Positions 24,830 through 33,444 of a stretch of DNA of 56,590 nt are shown here, in pieces. The position numbers were made by a program, and so were the translations under genes. Position 1 is the first letter of the stretch. Every line of letters starts with the position of its first letter. The stretch covers positions 1 through 56,590 of the forward strand of contig NZ_JAJAUY010000026.1 of the NCBI RefSeq assembly GCF_020532625.1. Direction: 5' to 3'. The notes under the pieces were generated by a model. That model was not told where the DNA came from. It saw only the letters and a program-made list of their open reading frames with translations, and did not search any database. Source of the DNA: Streptomyces antimicrobicus (GTDB lineage: Bacteria; Actinomycetota; Actinomycetes; Streptomycetales; Streptomycetaceae).

Positions 24830-25969
24830 GTGAACCCCTTGGAATTCGGGCTCTTTGTGCAGGGACACGTGCCTGAGGCGCGCTCCAAGGTCGACCCCGA
24901 GGCAGAGCACAAGGCACTGATCGAGGAGACCGAATACGTCATCCAGGCCGACAAGTCCGGCTTCAAGTACGCCTGGGCCTCCGAGCACCACTTCCTGGAG
25001 GAGTACTCGCACCTGTCGGCGAACGAGGTCTTCCTCGGGTACCTCGCCCACGCCACCGAGCGCATCCACCTGGGCTCGGGCATCTTCAACCCGCTCGCCC
25101 AGGTCAACCACCCGGTCAAGGTCGCGGAGAAGGTCGCGATGCTCGACCACCTCTCCAAGGGCCGCTTCGAGTTCGGCACCGGCCGCGGCGCCGGCAGCCA
25201 CGAGATCCTGGGCTTCCTGCCCGGCATCACGGACATGAACCACACCAAGGAGATCTGGGAGGAGACCATCGCGGAGTTCCCCAAGATGTTCCTCCAGGAG
25301 GAGTACGAGGGGTTCCAGGGCAAGCACTGGTCGCTGCCGCCGCGCAAGGTCTTCCCCAAGCCGTACGGCAAGGCCCACCCCGCCATGTGGTACGCCGCCG
25401 GCTCCCCGTCCTCGTACGCGATGGCGGCCAGGAAGGGCCTCGGCGTCCTCGGCTTCAGCGTCCAGAAGGTCTCCGACATGGAATGGGTGCTGGAGCAGTA
25501 CAAGACGGCGATCCAGGAGGCCGAGCCGGTCGGCGCGTTCGTCAACGACAACGTGATGGTGACCTCGACCGCCATCGTCGCCGAGACCCACGACAAGGCC
25601 GTCGAGATCGCGGTGAACGCGGGCATGAACCGCTTCCAGTCGCTGGTCTTCCGCTACCACGACACCTTCCCGCGGCCCGAGGCCATCCCGCAGTGGCCGG
25701 AGATCCTCCCGGAGTACGACGCCGAGATCATCGAGCTGCTGATCGCCGAGGAGCTGATGATCTGCGGCGACCCGCAGGAGGTGCTCGCCCAGTGCAAGCG
25801 CTGGGAGCAGGCCGGCGCGGACCAGCTGTCCTTCGGCCTGCCGACCGGGATCTCGTACGAGGACACCATGACCACGATCAAGCTCCTCGGCGAGCACGTG
25901 ATCCCCGAGATCGACACCGACCCGGTCCACCGCACCACCCGCTTCCGGGACGCCGCCCAGGCCGGGTGA
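24830..25969 (+). CDS. Luciferase-like flavin-dependent monooxygenase
   Basis: The protein has 379 residues from a GTG preceded by GAAGGA. It shows a bacterial-luciferase-type TIM barrel: LEFGLFVQGHVPE, YAWASEHHFLEEYSHL (the EHHF motif of this branch), ERIHLGSGIFNP, VAMLDHLSKGRFEFGTGRGAGSHEI and PAMWYAAGSPSSYAMAA. The EHHF branch generally uses reduced FMN and oxygen, in contrast to the shorter F420-type enzyme at 22990, although cofactor cannot be proven from sequence. It precedes the amidohydrolase at 26097 and the aldehyde dehydrogenase, a monooxygenase-hydrolase-dehydrogenase order that suits stepwise breakdown of one compound. Two operators lie upstream. Confidence 0.9.
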   Translation: MNPLEFGLFVQGHVPEARSKVDPEAEHKALIEETEYVIQADKSGFKYAWASEHHFLEEYSHLSANEVFLGYLAHATERIHLGSGIFNPLAQVNHPVKVAEKVAMLDHLSKGRFEFGTGRGAGSHEILGFLPGITDMNHTKEIWEETIAEFPKMFLQEEYEGFQGKHWSLPPRKVFPKPYGKAHPAMWYAAGSPSSYAMAARKGLGVLGFSVQKVSDMEWVLEQYKTAIQEAEPVGAFVNDNVMVTSTAIVAETHDKAVEIAVNAGMNRFQSLVFRYHDTFPRPEAIPQWPEILPEYDAEIIELLIAEELMICGDPQEVLAQCKRWEQAGADQLSFGLPTGISYEDTMTTIKLLGEHVIPEIDTDPVHRTTRFRDAAQAG

Positions 25970-26096
25970 GGCACCCCGTGAACGGGGACGGCGTCATCCC
26001 GGACCGCCGTCCCGCACCGGCCCCGGCCGGAGGCGACACCGGGCCGCGGCCGGCCCGTCGCCCCCCGGCCGGGGCACACGCACGAGGAAGGACGCC

Positions 26097-27839
26097 ATGC
26101 TCGACCACCTGATCAAGGGCGCCACCGTCGTGGACGGCACCGGCGCCCCCGCCCGCACCGCGGACGTCGGCATCGCCGGCGGCCGCATCACCGTCGTCGC
26201 CGAGCCCGGCACCGTCACCGGGCCGGCCCGCAGCAGCGAGGACGCCACCGGACTCGTCCTCGCCCCCGGCTTCGTCGACCCGCACACCCACTACGACGCC
26301 CAGCTGTTCTGGGACCCGTACGCCACACCCTCCATGAACCACGGCGTGACCACCGTCGCCGGCGGCAACTGCGGCTTCACCCTCGCCCCGCTCAACCCGG
26401 CCCGCCCCGAGGACGCCGACTACACGCGCCGCATGATGAGCAAGGTGGAGGGCATGGCCCTCACGGCACTCGAAGAGGGCGTCGAGTGGTCCTGGCACAC
26501 CTTCGGCGAGTACCTCGACGCCCTGGAGGGCCGCATCGCCGTCAACGCCGGCTTCATGGTCGGGCACTGCGCCCTGCGCCGGCACGTCATGGGCGAGGAC
26601 GCCACCGGCCCGCGCCGGCCCACCCCGGACGAGATGCGGGAGATGCTGCGGCTGCTCCACGAGGCGATGGACGCCGGCGCCTGGGGCCTGTCCACCACCC
26701 AGTCGGCCACCCACTCCGACGGCGACGGCCGGCCCGTCGCGTCCCGGCACGCCGGCCCCGAGGAACTCCTCGCCCTCGCCCGCGCCGTCGGCGAGCACGA
26801 GGGCACGCAGCTCGAAGCGATCGTCGCCGGCTGCCTCGACCAGTTCTCCGACGCCGAGATCGACCTCCTCGTGGAGATGAGCGCCGCCGCCGGGCGCCCC
26901 CTGAACTGGAACGTGCTCACGATCGACTCCGCCGTCCCCGAACGCGTCCCCCGCCAACTGCTCCCCAGCGAACGCGCCCGCAAGGCGGGCGGCCGCGTCG
27001 TGGCGCTGACCATGCCCATCCTCACCCCCATGAACATGTCGCTGGGCACCTTCTGCGCCCTCAACCTCATCCCCGGCTGGGGCGAGGTCCTGGGCCTGCC
27101 GGTGCCCGAGCGGATCGCGCGGCTGCGCGACCCCGCCGTGCGCGCGCAGATGCTGCGCCGGGCCGACAGCAAGGAGGCCGGGGTGTTCCGGCGGCTGGCC
27201 GACTTCGGCCGCTACGTCGTCGGGGACACCTGGAGCAAGGAGAACGAGGGCCTGACCGGGCGGGTCGTCGGCGACGTCGCGGCCGAGCGAGGCCAGGACC
27301 CCTTCCAGTGCCTGGTGGAGATCTGCGCCAACGACGGGCTGCGCACGGTGCTGTGGCCGATGCCGACCGACAACGACCCGGACAGCTGGGCGCTGCGCGC
27401 CGAGACCTGGAACCACGAGGACGTCATGCTCGGCGGCTCCGACGCCGGCGCGCACCTGGACCGGATGTGCGGGGCGCCGTACACGACCCGGTTCCTCGGC
27501 GACTGCCTGCGCGGGCGCAAGCTGGTGCCGCTGGAGCGGGCGGTGCAGATGCTGAGCGACGACCCGGCGCGGCTGTTCGGGCTGCGCGAGCGCGGCCGGA
27601 TCGCCGAGGGCTTCCACGCCGACCTGGTGCTCTTCGACCCGGAGCGGATCGAGGCGGGCCCGGCCACGCTCGTGCACGACCTGCCGGGGGCCGGCCCGCG
27701 GCTGGACTCGCGGGCCGCCGGCATCGTCTCCGTACGCGTGAACGGGGTGGAGACCGTCCGCGACGACCGGGTCACGGGCGCGGTGCCGGGCACCGTGCTG
27801 CGCTCGGGCCGCGACACCAGGACGGTGGGCACCCGATGA
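26097..27839 (+). CDS. N-acyl-D-amino-acid deacylase-like amidohydrolase
   Basis: This 580-residue amidohydrolase-superfamily protein has the beta-strand 1 metal motif GFVDPHTHYDAQ (H63, H65), GVTTVAGGNCGFTLAP typical of the D-aminoacylase branch, and GGSDAGAHLDRMCG near residue 445 with the catalytic Asp. A good GAGGAAGG site precedes the ATG. It hydrolyses an amide or cyclic imide-type bond; many actinobacterial members in such clusters do not act on D-amino acids, so the name is family-level only. It is 127 bp after the monooxygenase gene and overlaps the aldehyde dehydrogenase start by 4 bp (ATGA). Confidence 0.88.
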   Translation: MLDHLIKGATVVDGTGAPARTADVGIAGGRITVVAEPGTVTGPARSSEDATGLVLAPGFVDPHTHYDAQLFWDPYATPSMNHGVTTVAGGNCGFTLAPLNPARPEDADYTRRMMSKVEGMALTALEEGVEWSWHTFGEYLDALEGRIAVNAGFMVGHCALRRHVMGEDATGPRRPTPDEMREMLRLLHEAMDAGAWGLSTTQSATHSDGDGRPVASRHAGPEELLALARAVGEHEGTQLEAIVAGCLDQFSDAEIDLLVEMSAAAGRPLNWNVLTIDSAVPERVPRQLLPSERARKAGGRVVALTMPILTPMNMSLGTFCALNLIPGWGEVLGLPVPERIARLRDPAVRAQMLRRADSKEAGVFRRLADFGRYVVGDTWSKENEGLTGRVVGDVAAERGQDPFQCLVEICANDGLRTVLWPMPTDNDPDSWALRAETWNHEDVMLGGSDAGAHLDRMCGAPYTTRFLGDCLRGRKLVPLERAVQMLSDDPARLFGLRERGRIAEGFHADLVLFDPERIEAGPATLVHDLPGAGPRLDSRAAGIVSVRVNGVETVRDDRVTGAVPGTVLRSGRDTRTVGTR

Positions 27840-29305
27840 CGGCGGCGGCGCAGCGGCTGTTCATCGGCGGGGAGTGGGTGGAGCCGGCCGGCGGTCACTA
27901 CGAGGTGGTGAACCCGGCCGACGAATCGGTGGTGGGGCTCGCCCCCGAAGCCTCGCCGGAGCAGGTCCGCGAGGCGGCGCGGGCCGCGCGGGAGGCGTTC
28001 GCCGCCTGGTCGCGGACCCGCCCGCAGGAGCGGGCGGCGATCCTGGACCGGGCCGCCGACATCGTCCAGCGGGAGTTCGAGCCCTGGGCCGCGCTCGCCC
28101 GGGCCGAGACCGGCGCCCCGACCGGCATCGCCCGCGGCATGCAGGTCGCGGTCGGGGCGGCCCGCTTCCGCCGGTACGCGGCAGGCGCCCTGGAGCCGGT
28201 CGAACGCGGTCTGCCGCCGCAGGTCACCGAGGCGGGGCCGATGGGCGCGGCGAGCGTGCTGGGCGCGCTGGAGGTGCGCCAGCCGGTGGGCGTGGTCAGC
28301 TGCATCACCTCGTACAACAACCCGTGGGCCAATCCGGCGGGCAAGGTCGCCCCGGCCCTGGCCATGGGCAACACGGTGGTGGTCAAGCCGGCGCCGCAGG
28401 ATCCGCTGTCGGTGTTCAAGATGGCCGAGGCGCTGGCGGAGGCGGGCGCGCCGCCCGGGGTGGTCAACGTGGTCGGCGGGCGGTCGGTCGCGGTGGGCGA
28501 GGCGGCGGTGGACTCCCCGGACGTGGACATGGTGTCGTTCACCGGGTCCACGGGGGTCGGCCGGCGGATCGCCGAGGTGTGCGGGCGGTCGATGAAGCGG
28601 CAGCTGATGGAGCTCGGCGGCAAGGGCGCCGCGATCGTCTTCGACGACGCCGACCTCGACGCGGCCGTGCGCGGCATCGGGACCACCTTCTCCTTCTACA
28701 GCGGGCAGATCTGCACCGCCCCGACCCGGGTCCTGGTCCACCGGTCGGTGCACGACGCCCTGCTGGCGAAGCTGGCCGGCTACGCGTCGTACCTGAAGGT
28801 CGGCGACCCGGCGGAGCACGGCACGGTGGTCGGGCCGGTGATCTCCGCCGCGCACCGCGACCGCGTGGAGGCGTACGTCGAGCTGGGCCGCAAGGAGGGG
28901 GCGCGGGTCGTCGTCGGGGGCGAGCGCCCGGTGGTGGGGCCGGCGGGCAAGGGCTTCTACGTGGCGCCCACGCTGCTGGCCGACTGCACCAACGACATGC
29001 GGGTGGTGCGCGAGGAGATCTTCGGGCCGGTGGTCGTGGTCGTCCCCTTCGACACGGAGGAGGAGGCCGTGGCCCTGGCCGACGACAGCGACTACGGCCT
29101 GCTCAGCTACGTCTGGTCCGGTGACGTGGCCCGGGCCTTCCGGGTGGCGCGGCAGCTGCGGGCCGGCGGGGTCGGGGTCAACACGATCGGCCGCAACATG
29201 GAGGCGCCCTTCGGCGGCTTCAAGCGCTCGGGCGTGGGCCGGGACGTGGGCTCGTACGCGCTGCACGCCTACAGCGAGATCCAGTCGATCGTCTGGACGA
29301 CGTAA
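27836..29305 (+). CDS. NAD(P)-dependent aldehyde dehydrogenase
   Basis: This 489-residue ALDH-superfamily enzyme has the cofactor region VVVKPAPQDPLSVF, VSFTGSTGVGRRIAEV, catalytic base E259 in MELGGK and nucleophile C293 in GQICTAPTR, and ends with the usual EEIFGPVV and FGGFKRSGVGRD. It oxidises an aldehyde to the acid, which could then be taken by the acyl-CoA synthetase at 10269. It is translationally coupled to the amidohydrolase through an ATGA junction, making it the last gene of the 24830-29305 unit. Confidence 0.93.
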   Translation: MTAAAQRLFIGGEWVEPAGGHYEVVNPADESVVGLAPEASPEQVREAARAAREAFAAWSRTRPQERAAILDRAADIVQREFEPWAALARAETGAPTGIARGMQVAVGAARFRRYAAGALEPVERGLPPQVTEAGPMGAASVLGALEVRQPVGVVSCITSYNNPWANPAGKVAPALAMGNTVVVKPAPQDPLSVFKMAEALAEAGAPPGVVNVVGGRSVAVGEAAVDSPDVDMVSFTGSTGVGRRIAEVCGRSMKRQLMELGGKGAAIVFDDADLDAAVRGIGTTFSFYSGQICTAPTRVLVHRSVHDALLAKLAGYASYLKVGDPAEHGTVVGPVISAAHRDRVEAYVELGRKEGARVVVGGERPVVGPAGKGFYVAPTLLADCTNDMRVVREEIFGPVVVVVPFDTEEEAVALADDSDYGLLSYVWSGDVARAFRVARQLRAGGVGVNTIGRNMEAPFGGFKRSGVGRDVGSYALHAYSEIQSIVWTT

Positions 29306-29607
29306 TCCGGGGCGGACGCGTACGGGGGCCCGGGCGGGGCGCGGCCGGAGGGCCGCAGCCCCGTCCTGGCCGTGGCAAAAAAAGACACGGGAAAGTTTGG
29401 AAACGGACAAAGCGGGCAGTGATGCGATTTCCGCATTCCGAAACCTCCCCGGCGGCTCCCGCGAAACGAGGAGCAGGGTGGCGGGTGAACCTTTCATTTC
29501 GCGTGGATGAACGGCGCCACTCTCCCGAATCAAAGGAATTTCGGCCCGTCACTATCCGGAGTTGATCCCTCCGGATATGGAAACCGCAGGCTCTACCGTC
29601 CTGTCCC
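29306..29607 (+). promoter_or_regulatory. Intergenic regulatory region before the amino acid permease
   Basis: About 300 bases hold no gene. The first part has a GC-rich hairpin (6-bp arms, 29341-29356), a possible weak terminator after the aldehyde dehydrogenase, then an A7 run at 29377-29383. The rest is unusually A/T-rich for this genome, as expected of a promoter. An 8-bp inverted repeat TATCCGGA-N9-TCCGGATA (29553-29577) ends 30 bp before the permease ATG and could be an operator. Confidence 0.5.
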
Positions 29608-31179
29608 ATGACACAGCTGGACGTGCGGCCCGGGGCCGGAGACACGGTGAGCGGGGTCGCCGCGGGCAGCGGCGACGTCCGCGGCAAGGGCCTGGGCAAG
29701 GGTTCCGTCGGCCTGGTCGGAAGCGCCGTCATCGGCATCTCGACCGTCGCCCCCGTCTACTGCCTGACGTCCACGCTCGGCTCCACCGCCGGCGAGGTCG
29801 GCCTGCAGATGCCCGCCGTCTTCCTCGCGGGCTTCCTGCCGATGCTCCTGGTCGCCTTCGCCTACCGCGAGCTCAACAAGGCCGTGCCCGACTGCGGCAC
29901 CTCGTTCACCTGGACGGTGAAGGCCTTCGGCCCGCGCGTCGGCTGGATGTGCGGCTGGGGCCTGGTGATCGCCACCATCATCGTCCTGTCGAACCTGGCG
30001 GGCGTGGCCACCTCGTACTTCTGGCTGCTGGCCGGCGAGATCACGAACAACCCCTCGATCGCCGCCCTGGACGACAACAAGCCCGTCCACATCCTGACCT
30101 GCCTCACCCTGATCGCCGTCGCCACCGCGATCAGCTACCGCGGCATGACGGCCACCAAGGGCGTCCAGTACGCGCTCGTCGGCCTCCAGCTCGTCGTCCT
30201 CGCCGCCTTCGTGGTCATGGCCTTCTCCAAGGCCGGCGCCGGCGCCTTCGACACCGGCGTGGACTTCTCCTGGGAGTGGATGAACCCCTTCGAGGTCGGC
30301 TCCATGGCCTCCTTCACCGCGGGCCTGTCCCTCTCGATCTTCATGTACTGGGGCTGGGACGCGTGCCTGGCCACCAACGAGGAGACCACCGGCTCCACCA
30401 AGACCCCCGGCCGCGCCGCGCTGCTGGCCATGGTCGTGCTGGTCGGCTCGTACCTGGCCACCGGCATCGCCGCCCAGATGGCCGTCGGCTCCGGCGACAG
30501 CGGCCTGGGCCTGGCCAACGAGGAGACCTCCGGCAACGTCTTCGCCGCCCTGGCCGGGCCGGTCATGGGCCCGGCGCTCGGGATCCTGCTCTTCGTCGCC
30601 GTCCTGGCGTCCGCCGCGGCCTCCCTGCAGACCACGTTCATCCCGGTGGCCCGCACCGTCCTGGCCATGTCCGCCTACGAGGCGCTGCCGCCCGCGTACG
30701 CCAAGGTCCACCCGCGGTTCAAGACCCCCGGCCGGGCCACGGTCATGGCGGGCCTGGCGACCGGCGCCTTCTACACGGTCATGACCCTGGTCAGCGAGAA
30801 CGTCCTCACCGACACGATCTTCGCGCTCGGCCTCATGATCTGCTTCTACTACTCGCTGACGGCCTTCGCCTGCGCCTGGTTCTTCCGCAAGGAGCTGCGC
30901 CGCTCGGCCCGCGACCTGTTCTTCAAGGGCGTCTTCCCGGTCCTGGGCGGGCTGCTGCTGGCCGCCGTCTTCCTCAAGACCCTCTACGACGCCTGGGACC
31001 CCGCGTACGGCTCCGGCTCGACCCTGCCCGGCGTGGGCATCGGCAACGTCTTCCTGATCGGCGTCGGCCTGCTGGTCCTCGGCCTGGTCATCATGCTCGT
31101 CACCGAGCGCCGCAGCCCGGCCTTCTTCCGCGGCGAGGTCCTCACCCGGTCCACGCCCGCCCTGGTCGTCGAGGACTGA
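29608..31179 (+). CDS. APC-superfamily amino acid/polyamine permease
   Basis: This 523-residue polytopic membrane protein has about twelve to fourteen hydrophobic helices. The first begins GSAVIGISTVAPVYCLTST, resembling the helix-1 G-[SA]-x-x-G-x-G kink of APC transporters, followed by FAYRELNKAVPDCGTSFTWTVKAFGPRVGWMCGW, the conserved helix 2-3 region. It probably imports an amino acid, amine or related compound with a proton or sodium ion. It stands alone; its upstream region is AT-rich with an inverted repeat, suggesting its own regulation. It has no site of the CTGACG type. Confidence 0.92.
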   Translation: MTQLDVRPGAGDTVSGVAAGSGDVRGKGLGKGSVGLVGSAVIGISTVAPVYCLTSTLGSTAGEVGLQMPAVFLAGFLPMLLVAFAYRELNKAVPDCGTSFTWTVKAFGPRVGWMCGWGLVIATIIVLSNLAGVATSYFWLLAGEITNNPSIAALDDNKPVHILTCLTLIAVATAISYRGMTATKGVQYALVGLQLVVLAAFVVMAFSKAGAGAFDTGVDFSWEWMNPFEVGSMASFTAGLSLSIFMYWGWDACLATNEETTGSTKTPGRAALLAMVVLVGSYLATGIAAQMAVGSGDSGLGLANEETSGNVFAALAGPVMGPALGILLFVAVLASAAASLQTTFIPVARTVLAMSAYEALPPAYAKVHPRFKTPGRATVMAGLATGAFYTVMTLVSENVLTDTIFALGLMICFYYSLTAFACAWFFRKELRRSARDLFFKGVFPVLGGLLLAAVFLKTLYDAWDPAYGSGSTLPGVGIGNVFLIGVGLLVLGLVIMLVTERRSPAFFRGEVLTRSTPALVVED

Positions 31180-31233
31180 CGCCCGCGGCGTGTCGGGGGT
31201 GACCGGCGGCCCGGCGGGTTCGTTGGTCAGGCC

Positions 31234-31533
31234 ATGAACGCCAAGAGCAGCATGAAGCGCACCCTCGCCGCCCTCGTCCTCGGGGGCGGCGCCGCCCTCG
31301 CCCTGACCCCGGCCGCCGCCCAGGCCGACGGGCTGCCCAAGGGGCAGCCGCTGACCGAGCGGCTCGGCACCATGGTCGACCACCCCGACCAGGCCGTGAA
31401 GGACACCGGGACCGCCGTCGGCGTCGCCACCGCCGTCACCTCCACCGCCGCGCAGTCCTCCCTGGGCGGCGCCGGCACCGCCCTCGGCGGCGGACTCCCG
31501 GACGCACCGTCCCTCGGCGGCCACGGGCACTGA
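31234..31533 (+). CDS. Small secreted protein of unknown function
   Basis: The protein has 99 residues. A clear Sec signal peptide, KRTLAALVLGGGAALALTPAAAQA (cleavage near residue 31), precedes a mature part of about 68 residues rich in Gly, Ala and Thr, ending in GGHGH. No known domain is recognised. It lies 54 bp after the permease stop and 92 bp before the DUF4239 gene, with no obvious link to either. Confidence 0.7.
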   Translation: MNAKSSMKRTLAALVLGGGAALALTPAAAQADGLPKGQPLTERLGTMVDHPDQAVKDTGTAVGVATAVTSTAAQSSLGGAGTALGGGLPDAPSLGGHGH

Positions 31534-31625
31534 ACGCACCGGCCGCCGACGCGGCGGCGGCACCCTCTGTCCGGCGGGCCGCGGCGCGGGCGGGTCCGTA
31601 GCGCCCGTGGCTCGTTGGGCAGGGC

Positions 31626-32414
31626 ATGTCCCTGTGGTTACTGAACACCTTCAGCACCTTCGCCCTGGCCGTGCTCCTCGTCGGCGGCCTGGTCCTCCTC
31701 GCCGTGGCGGGCAGCGTCACCGTCCGCCGCCGCCACCCCAGGCTGGCCGACGGCGAGCACAACGAGATGGTCGGCGTCGCCCTCGGCATGTTCGGCGCGA
31801 TCTACGGCATCATCCTGGCCTTCGTCGTCGTCACCCTGTGGACGCAGATGGAGAACACCCAGAACGTCGTCGCCAGCGAGGCCACCGACCTCGCCCTGGT
31901 CGTCCGCAGCGCCGAGGCCTTCCCGCCCGCCGACCGCTCCCGCGTCGAGCGGGCCGTCGGGGACTACGTGCACGCCGTGGTCGAGGTCCAGTGGCCCCGC
32001 ATGCGGGACGGCCGGCCCAGCTTCGACGCCACCGCCGAACAGACCCACGCCATGTACACGGCGCTGCAGGGCTACGAACCGGCGTCCGCCCGCACGCAGG
32101 CCTTCTACGAGGAGGCGGTGGCCCGCCTCAACGACGCCGCCGGGCAGCGGCGGGCCCGGATCACCGCCGCCGAGCAGTCGCTGCCCACCCTGCTGCAGAT
32201 CCTGGTCTACGGCGGCGCGCTGGTGATCCTCCCGCTGACCTTCCTGTTCGGGCTGCGCAGCCTGAAGATGCAGCTGCTGTTCGTCGGGGCGGTGGCCGCG
32301 CTGATCGGCTTCAGCCTGCTGCTCGTCCTGGTCCTGGACCGGCCGTTCTCGGGCGAGCTGAGCGTGAGCGCCGAACCGTACAAGCAGGCGGCACTGGCCC
32401 GGTTCTGGCGCTAG
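31626..32414 (+). CDS. DUF4239 (bestrophin-like) membrane protein
   Basis: The protein has 262 residues. Two N-terminal helices (about 8-30 and 55-72), a soluble middle segment with NVVASEATDLALVVRSAEAFP, and two C-terminal helices (about 195-212 and 217-240) match DUF4239, a family of predicted four-helix membrane proteins compared to bestrophin channels. Function is unknown. Its stop codon TAG and the stop of the convergent regulator gene share the same CTAG tetranucleotide. Confidence 0.85.
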   Translation: MSLWLLNTFSTFALAVLLVGGLVLLAVAGSVTVRRRHPRLADGEHNEMVGVALGMFGAIYGIILAFVVVTLWTQMENTQNVVASEATDLALVVRSAEAFPPADRSRVERAVGDYVHAVVEVQWPRMRDGRPSFDATAEQTHAMYTALQGYEPASARTQAFYEEAVARLNDAAGQRRARITAAEQSLPTLLQILVYGGALVILPLTFLFGLRSLKMQLLFVGAVAALIGFSLLLVLVLDRPFSGELSVSAEPYKQAALARFWR

Positions 32415-33394
32415 CCGGACTCCGGGCGGACCTCGGGGCCCTGCCCCAGCAGCAGGCTGCCCAGCGCGGTGCGGCGGTGCAGGACCGCCTTGCCGGCCCG
32501 TTCGGTGGACAGGAGCCCGGCGCCGCGCAGGGCCGCCGCGTGCGCCGAGACCGTCGGGGCGCTGACGCGGAGCCGACGGGCCAGCTCGGTCGTCGTGCGG
32601 GCCTCGGTCAGCAGCCGCAGGAGCTCCGCCCGGGTGCCCCCCACCACCTTGGCCAGCGCCTGCGGGCCGGTGGCGCCGTCGGGCCGCGGCGGCAGACCGG
32701 GCCCGGCCGGGTACGTGACCACGACCGGGCGGCCCGGGAGATCGGACAGCAGCGGCCCGCCGGACCAGTGGAAGGTGGGCAGCAGGAGCAGCCCCCGCCC
32801 GCCCGGCCGCACCTCCCGCGGCGGGCCCGGGAGCTCCCAGACCCCGCCGTGCAGCCGGGCGCCGGGCAGCAGCCCGGACAGCAGCGCACCGACCCCGCCC
32901 TCGGCGAGCTCCACCGCCCGGCGCACGAACTCCCCGCGGTGCAGGTCCTGCACCTGCCCCCACACCGGAGCGAGCAGCGCCTCGAACGCCGCCAGCTGCG
33001 CCCGGTGCACCACCTGCCAGGCCCGCGCATCACCCCGGCGCAGGCCCTGGACCCACGCCGGCACGGGGGTCCGCGCGGGTGCGTGGACCCGCTCCAGCTC
33101 CGCGGCGACCACCTCGGCCGGGGTCGCGCGGACCTGCTCCAGGGCGGCGGGGACGGAGTCCGCCGTCACGTCCAGGAAGCCCGGTGCCCGCCCGGCGGGG
33201 ACGAGGTCCGCCAGCGGGTGCGCCGCCCCCGGCAGGGCCCGCAGCGCCCTGCGCCGCCACGGCCCGTGCAGGAGGTCGCCGTCCCGGCGGCACATCATGG
33301 CCAGCGCCACGTTGAGCTCCTGCAGCGGGGCGGGCCGGGGCGCGACGCCGACCCGGGCCACGTCCTGCGGGGTCAGGTGGATCCGGATCGCCAT
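32411..33394 (-). CDS. ArsR-like winged-helix transcriptional regulator with N-terminal sensor region
   Basis: The protein has 327 residues from ATG 33394, preceded by GAAGGAGG. The DNA-binding domain is at the C-terminus (about 265-325): AKVVGGTRAELLRLLTEARTTTELARRLRVSAPTVSAHAAALRGAGLLSTERAGKAVLHRRT, an ArsR-type winged helix with recognition helix APTVSAHAAAL. The first 250 residues form a helical domain typical of larger actinobacterial DUF5937-like ArsR proteins. It is divergent from an alpha/beta hydrolase gene it probably controls. A 26-bp palindrome covers its own start codon and ribosome-binding site, suggesting autoregulation. Confidence 0.85.
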   Translation of the reverse strand: MAIRIHLTPQDVARVGVAPRPAPLQELNVALAMMCRRDGDLLHGPWRRRALRALPGAAHPLADLVPAGRAPGFLDVTADSVPAALEQVRATPAEVVAAELERVHAPARTPVPAWVQGLRRGDARAWQVVHRAQLAAFEALLAPVWGQVQDLHRGEFVRRAVELAEGGVGALLSGLLPGARLHGGVWELPGPPREVRPGGRGLLLLPTFHWSGGPLLSDLPGRPVVVTYPAGPGLPPRPDGATGPQALAKVVGGTRAELLRLLTEARTTTELARRLRVSAPTVSAHAAALRGAGLLSTERAGKAVLHRRTALGSLLLGQGPEVRPESG

Positions 33395-33418
33395 CCTTGA
33401 GCCTCCTTCCTCAACGAT
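33393..33418. promoter_or_regulatory. Palindrome ATCnTTGAG-N8-CTCAAnGAT at the regulator start
   Basis: Both halves match perfectly over eight bases. The site overlaps the start codon and ribosome-binding site of the ArsR-like gene and lies 27 bp upstream of the divergent hydrolase ATG, a logical place for repression of both. Confidence 0.6.
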
Positions 33419-33444
33419 CGTCCGCGGTGGTCCGCGCGCGCAGC

